DNA of 64,000 nucleotides from Dillenia suffruticosa (lineage: Eukaryota; Streptophyta; Magnoliopsida; Dilleniales; Dilleniaceae): assembly GCA_033439265.1 (NCBI GenBank), contig JAVTVX010000021.1:16147001-16211000 (forward strand). Reading direction: 5' to 3'. Made by a program: the position numbers and the translations under genes. Positions 63,455-64,000 of this stretch are shown piece after piece. The notes beneath the pieces are model-generated. The model made no database searches. It had not been told where the DNA came from and worked only from the letters and a program-made list of their open reading frames with translations. Within the stretch, counting starts at the first letter, position 1; each line of letters begins with the position of its first letter.

Positions 63455-63500
<46 letters not shown>

Positions 63501-63819
63501 ATCTGAGGCTACTTTTCTTTTCTATTTCTTTCTTTTTGTAGGTGCTTGAAGTGTTGGGTGCTTTTATTTTAGTTCTTTCATGGTTTGGTCTCTTTCCATG
63601 TATAGAGTGACTTCCATGCGGCAATATCTGGGACTGCAGAGAGCATAACCGGATGCTTAATTGAATAACTTTAGGATTTATTTCCCCAAAAAAAAAAAAA
63701 GTTACAAGTGATATTGTTTTGTCAACATAATCTCTAACAAGCCTATATCATAGAAATCATTAGGCAGCAGTTAAATTGTTGAAGTATCTAGGTTGGGACC
63801 AATGGTTGTTCTTGTTCTT
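62511..63819. repeat. Segmental duplication, copy 2 (5' flank of the truncated MADS copy)
   Basis: Collinear with 57870-58882 from about 62690 onward, including the CC1-like scrap, ccataaatcattctccttcc, a leader-like ttcattcag/gtacac and a CT run (about 63459-63497). No gene in the first 180 bp. Confidence 0.8.
63055..63125. pseudogene. Scrap of the CC1-like gene, copy 2
   Basis: Same fragment as at 58125, but closer to the source gene: aatgcaggggatgttcccat, tgaaccaataagact and cagactccggaagatgtta. The source is plus-strand 48693-48765. Being in both duplicates, it was captured before the segmental duplication. Confidence 0.85.
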
Positions 63820-64000
63820 GAGATATGGCCTAATGATCTCCACAAAGTTAGGAGCATCATCAACAACTACCATGAGAAAAGCAAGGAAGAGCGCCTAAAA
63901 AGAGCCACAGACTCGTCTGCTTTCATTGAAACGAGGAAGAAAAGGATTGAGGAAAAGATTTCAAGGCTTAAAGGACAGAATGCCGAGGCTATAAAAAGAG
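63820..64000 (+). pseudogene. Truncated MADS-box copy lacking the MADS domain, runs off the window
   Basis: From gagatatggcctaatgatct onward the sequence follows 59646-59826 of the intact MADS gene with few substitutions, encoding EIWPNDLHKVRSIINNYHE and then SSAFIETRKKRIEEKISRL. Upstream it joins directly to duplicated leader-intron sequence. Relative to copy 1, 768 bp (58883-59650) are missing, including the start codon and the whole DNA-binding domain. The break falls on the five bases gagat present at both ends. It still reads in frame at the window edge, but has no MADS box. Confidence 0.9.

Noticed and set aside
1..64000. CRISPR arrays, bacterial operons, organellar or viral genes
   Set aside because: The periodic repeats present are microsatellites, minisatellites or transposon parts; all recognised genes are intron-bearing or nuclear plant families.

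Overview
This is nuclear DNA of a flowering plant, almost certainly a eudicot. The genes have many GT-AG introns, the spacers are AT-rich, and GA/CT microsatellites lie in or beside most 5' untranslated regions. The families include an ABORTED MICROSPORES-type bHLH, a phytocyanin, a ZED1-related pseudokinase and a type I MADS-box gene. No bacterial, organellar or viral genes were seen. Exon structures were rebuilt by hand from splice-site consensus, reading-frame continuity and remembered protein families. No alignment was run.

Layout. (1) 2.4-6.2 kb, minus: splicing factor SYF2. (2) 9.2-11.7 kb, plus: tapetal bHLH regulator AMS. (3) 12.2-12.9 kb, minus: GPI-type phytocyanin. (4) 14.4-14.8 kb, plus: small DUF1279 membrane protein. 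(5) 15.2-16.4 kb: a 1.16-kb foldback transposon with a 10-bp target duplication and a very GC-rich purine/pyrimidine core. (6) 19.8-26.9 kb, minus: giant E2 of the UBC23/UBE2O type. (7) 29.9-32.5 kb, plus: TRAPPC2L. (8) 34.2-38.1 kb, minus: proteasome subunit RPN3, whose introns carry a SINE and a Tourist-like MITE. (9) 40.7-43.2 kb, minus: FAD monooxygenase of the MO1 group, followed by a decayed tandem copy at 44.0-44.9 kb. (10) 45.3-46.4 kb, minus: ZED1-related pseudokinase. (11) 47.9-57.4 kb, minus: RBM39/CC1-like splicing factor. (12) 57.9-64.0 kb: a tandem segmental duplication with one intact type I MADS gene and a second copy that has lost its MADS box. Both copies carry a scrap of the CC1-like gene.

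The genes do not form one pathway. Two are pre-mRNA splicing factors (SYF2, CC1-like), two act in ubiquitin/proteasome turnover (UBC23-like, RPN3) and one in Golgi trafficking (TRAPPC2L). The order SYF2 - AMS - UBC23 - CC1-like matches, from memory, Arabidopsis AT2G16860-AT2G16940. DUF1279 and TRAPPC2L match the neighbours AT2G20940/AT2G20930. If that holds, the window is an ancestral syntenic block from which Arabidopsis kept different subsets.

The most unusual material is in the mobile or duplicated DNA: the foldback element, the MADS segmental duplication with its captured exon fragment, and the SINE with a perfect 15-bp target duplication. I did not find a convincing wholly new biochemical system.
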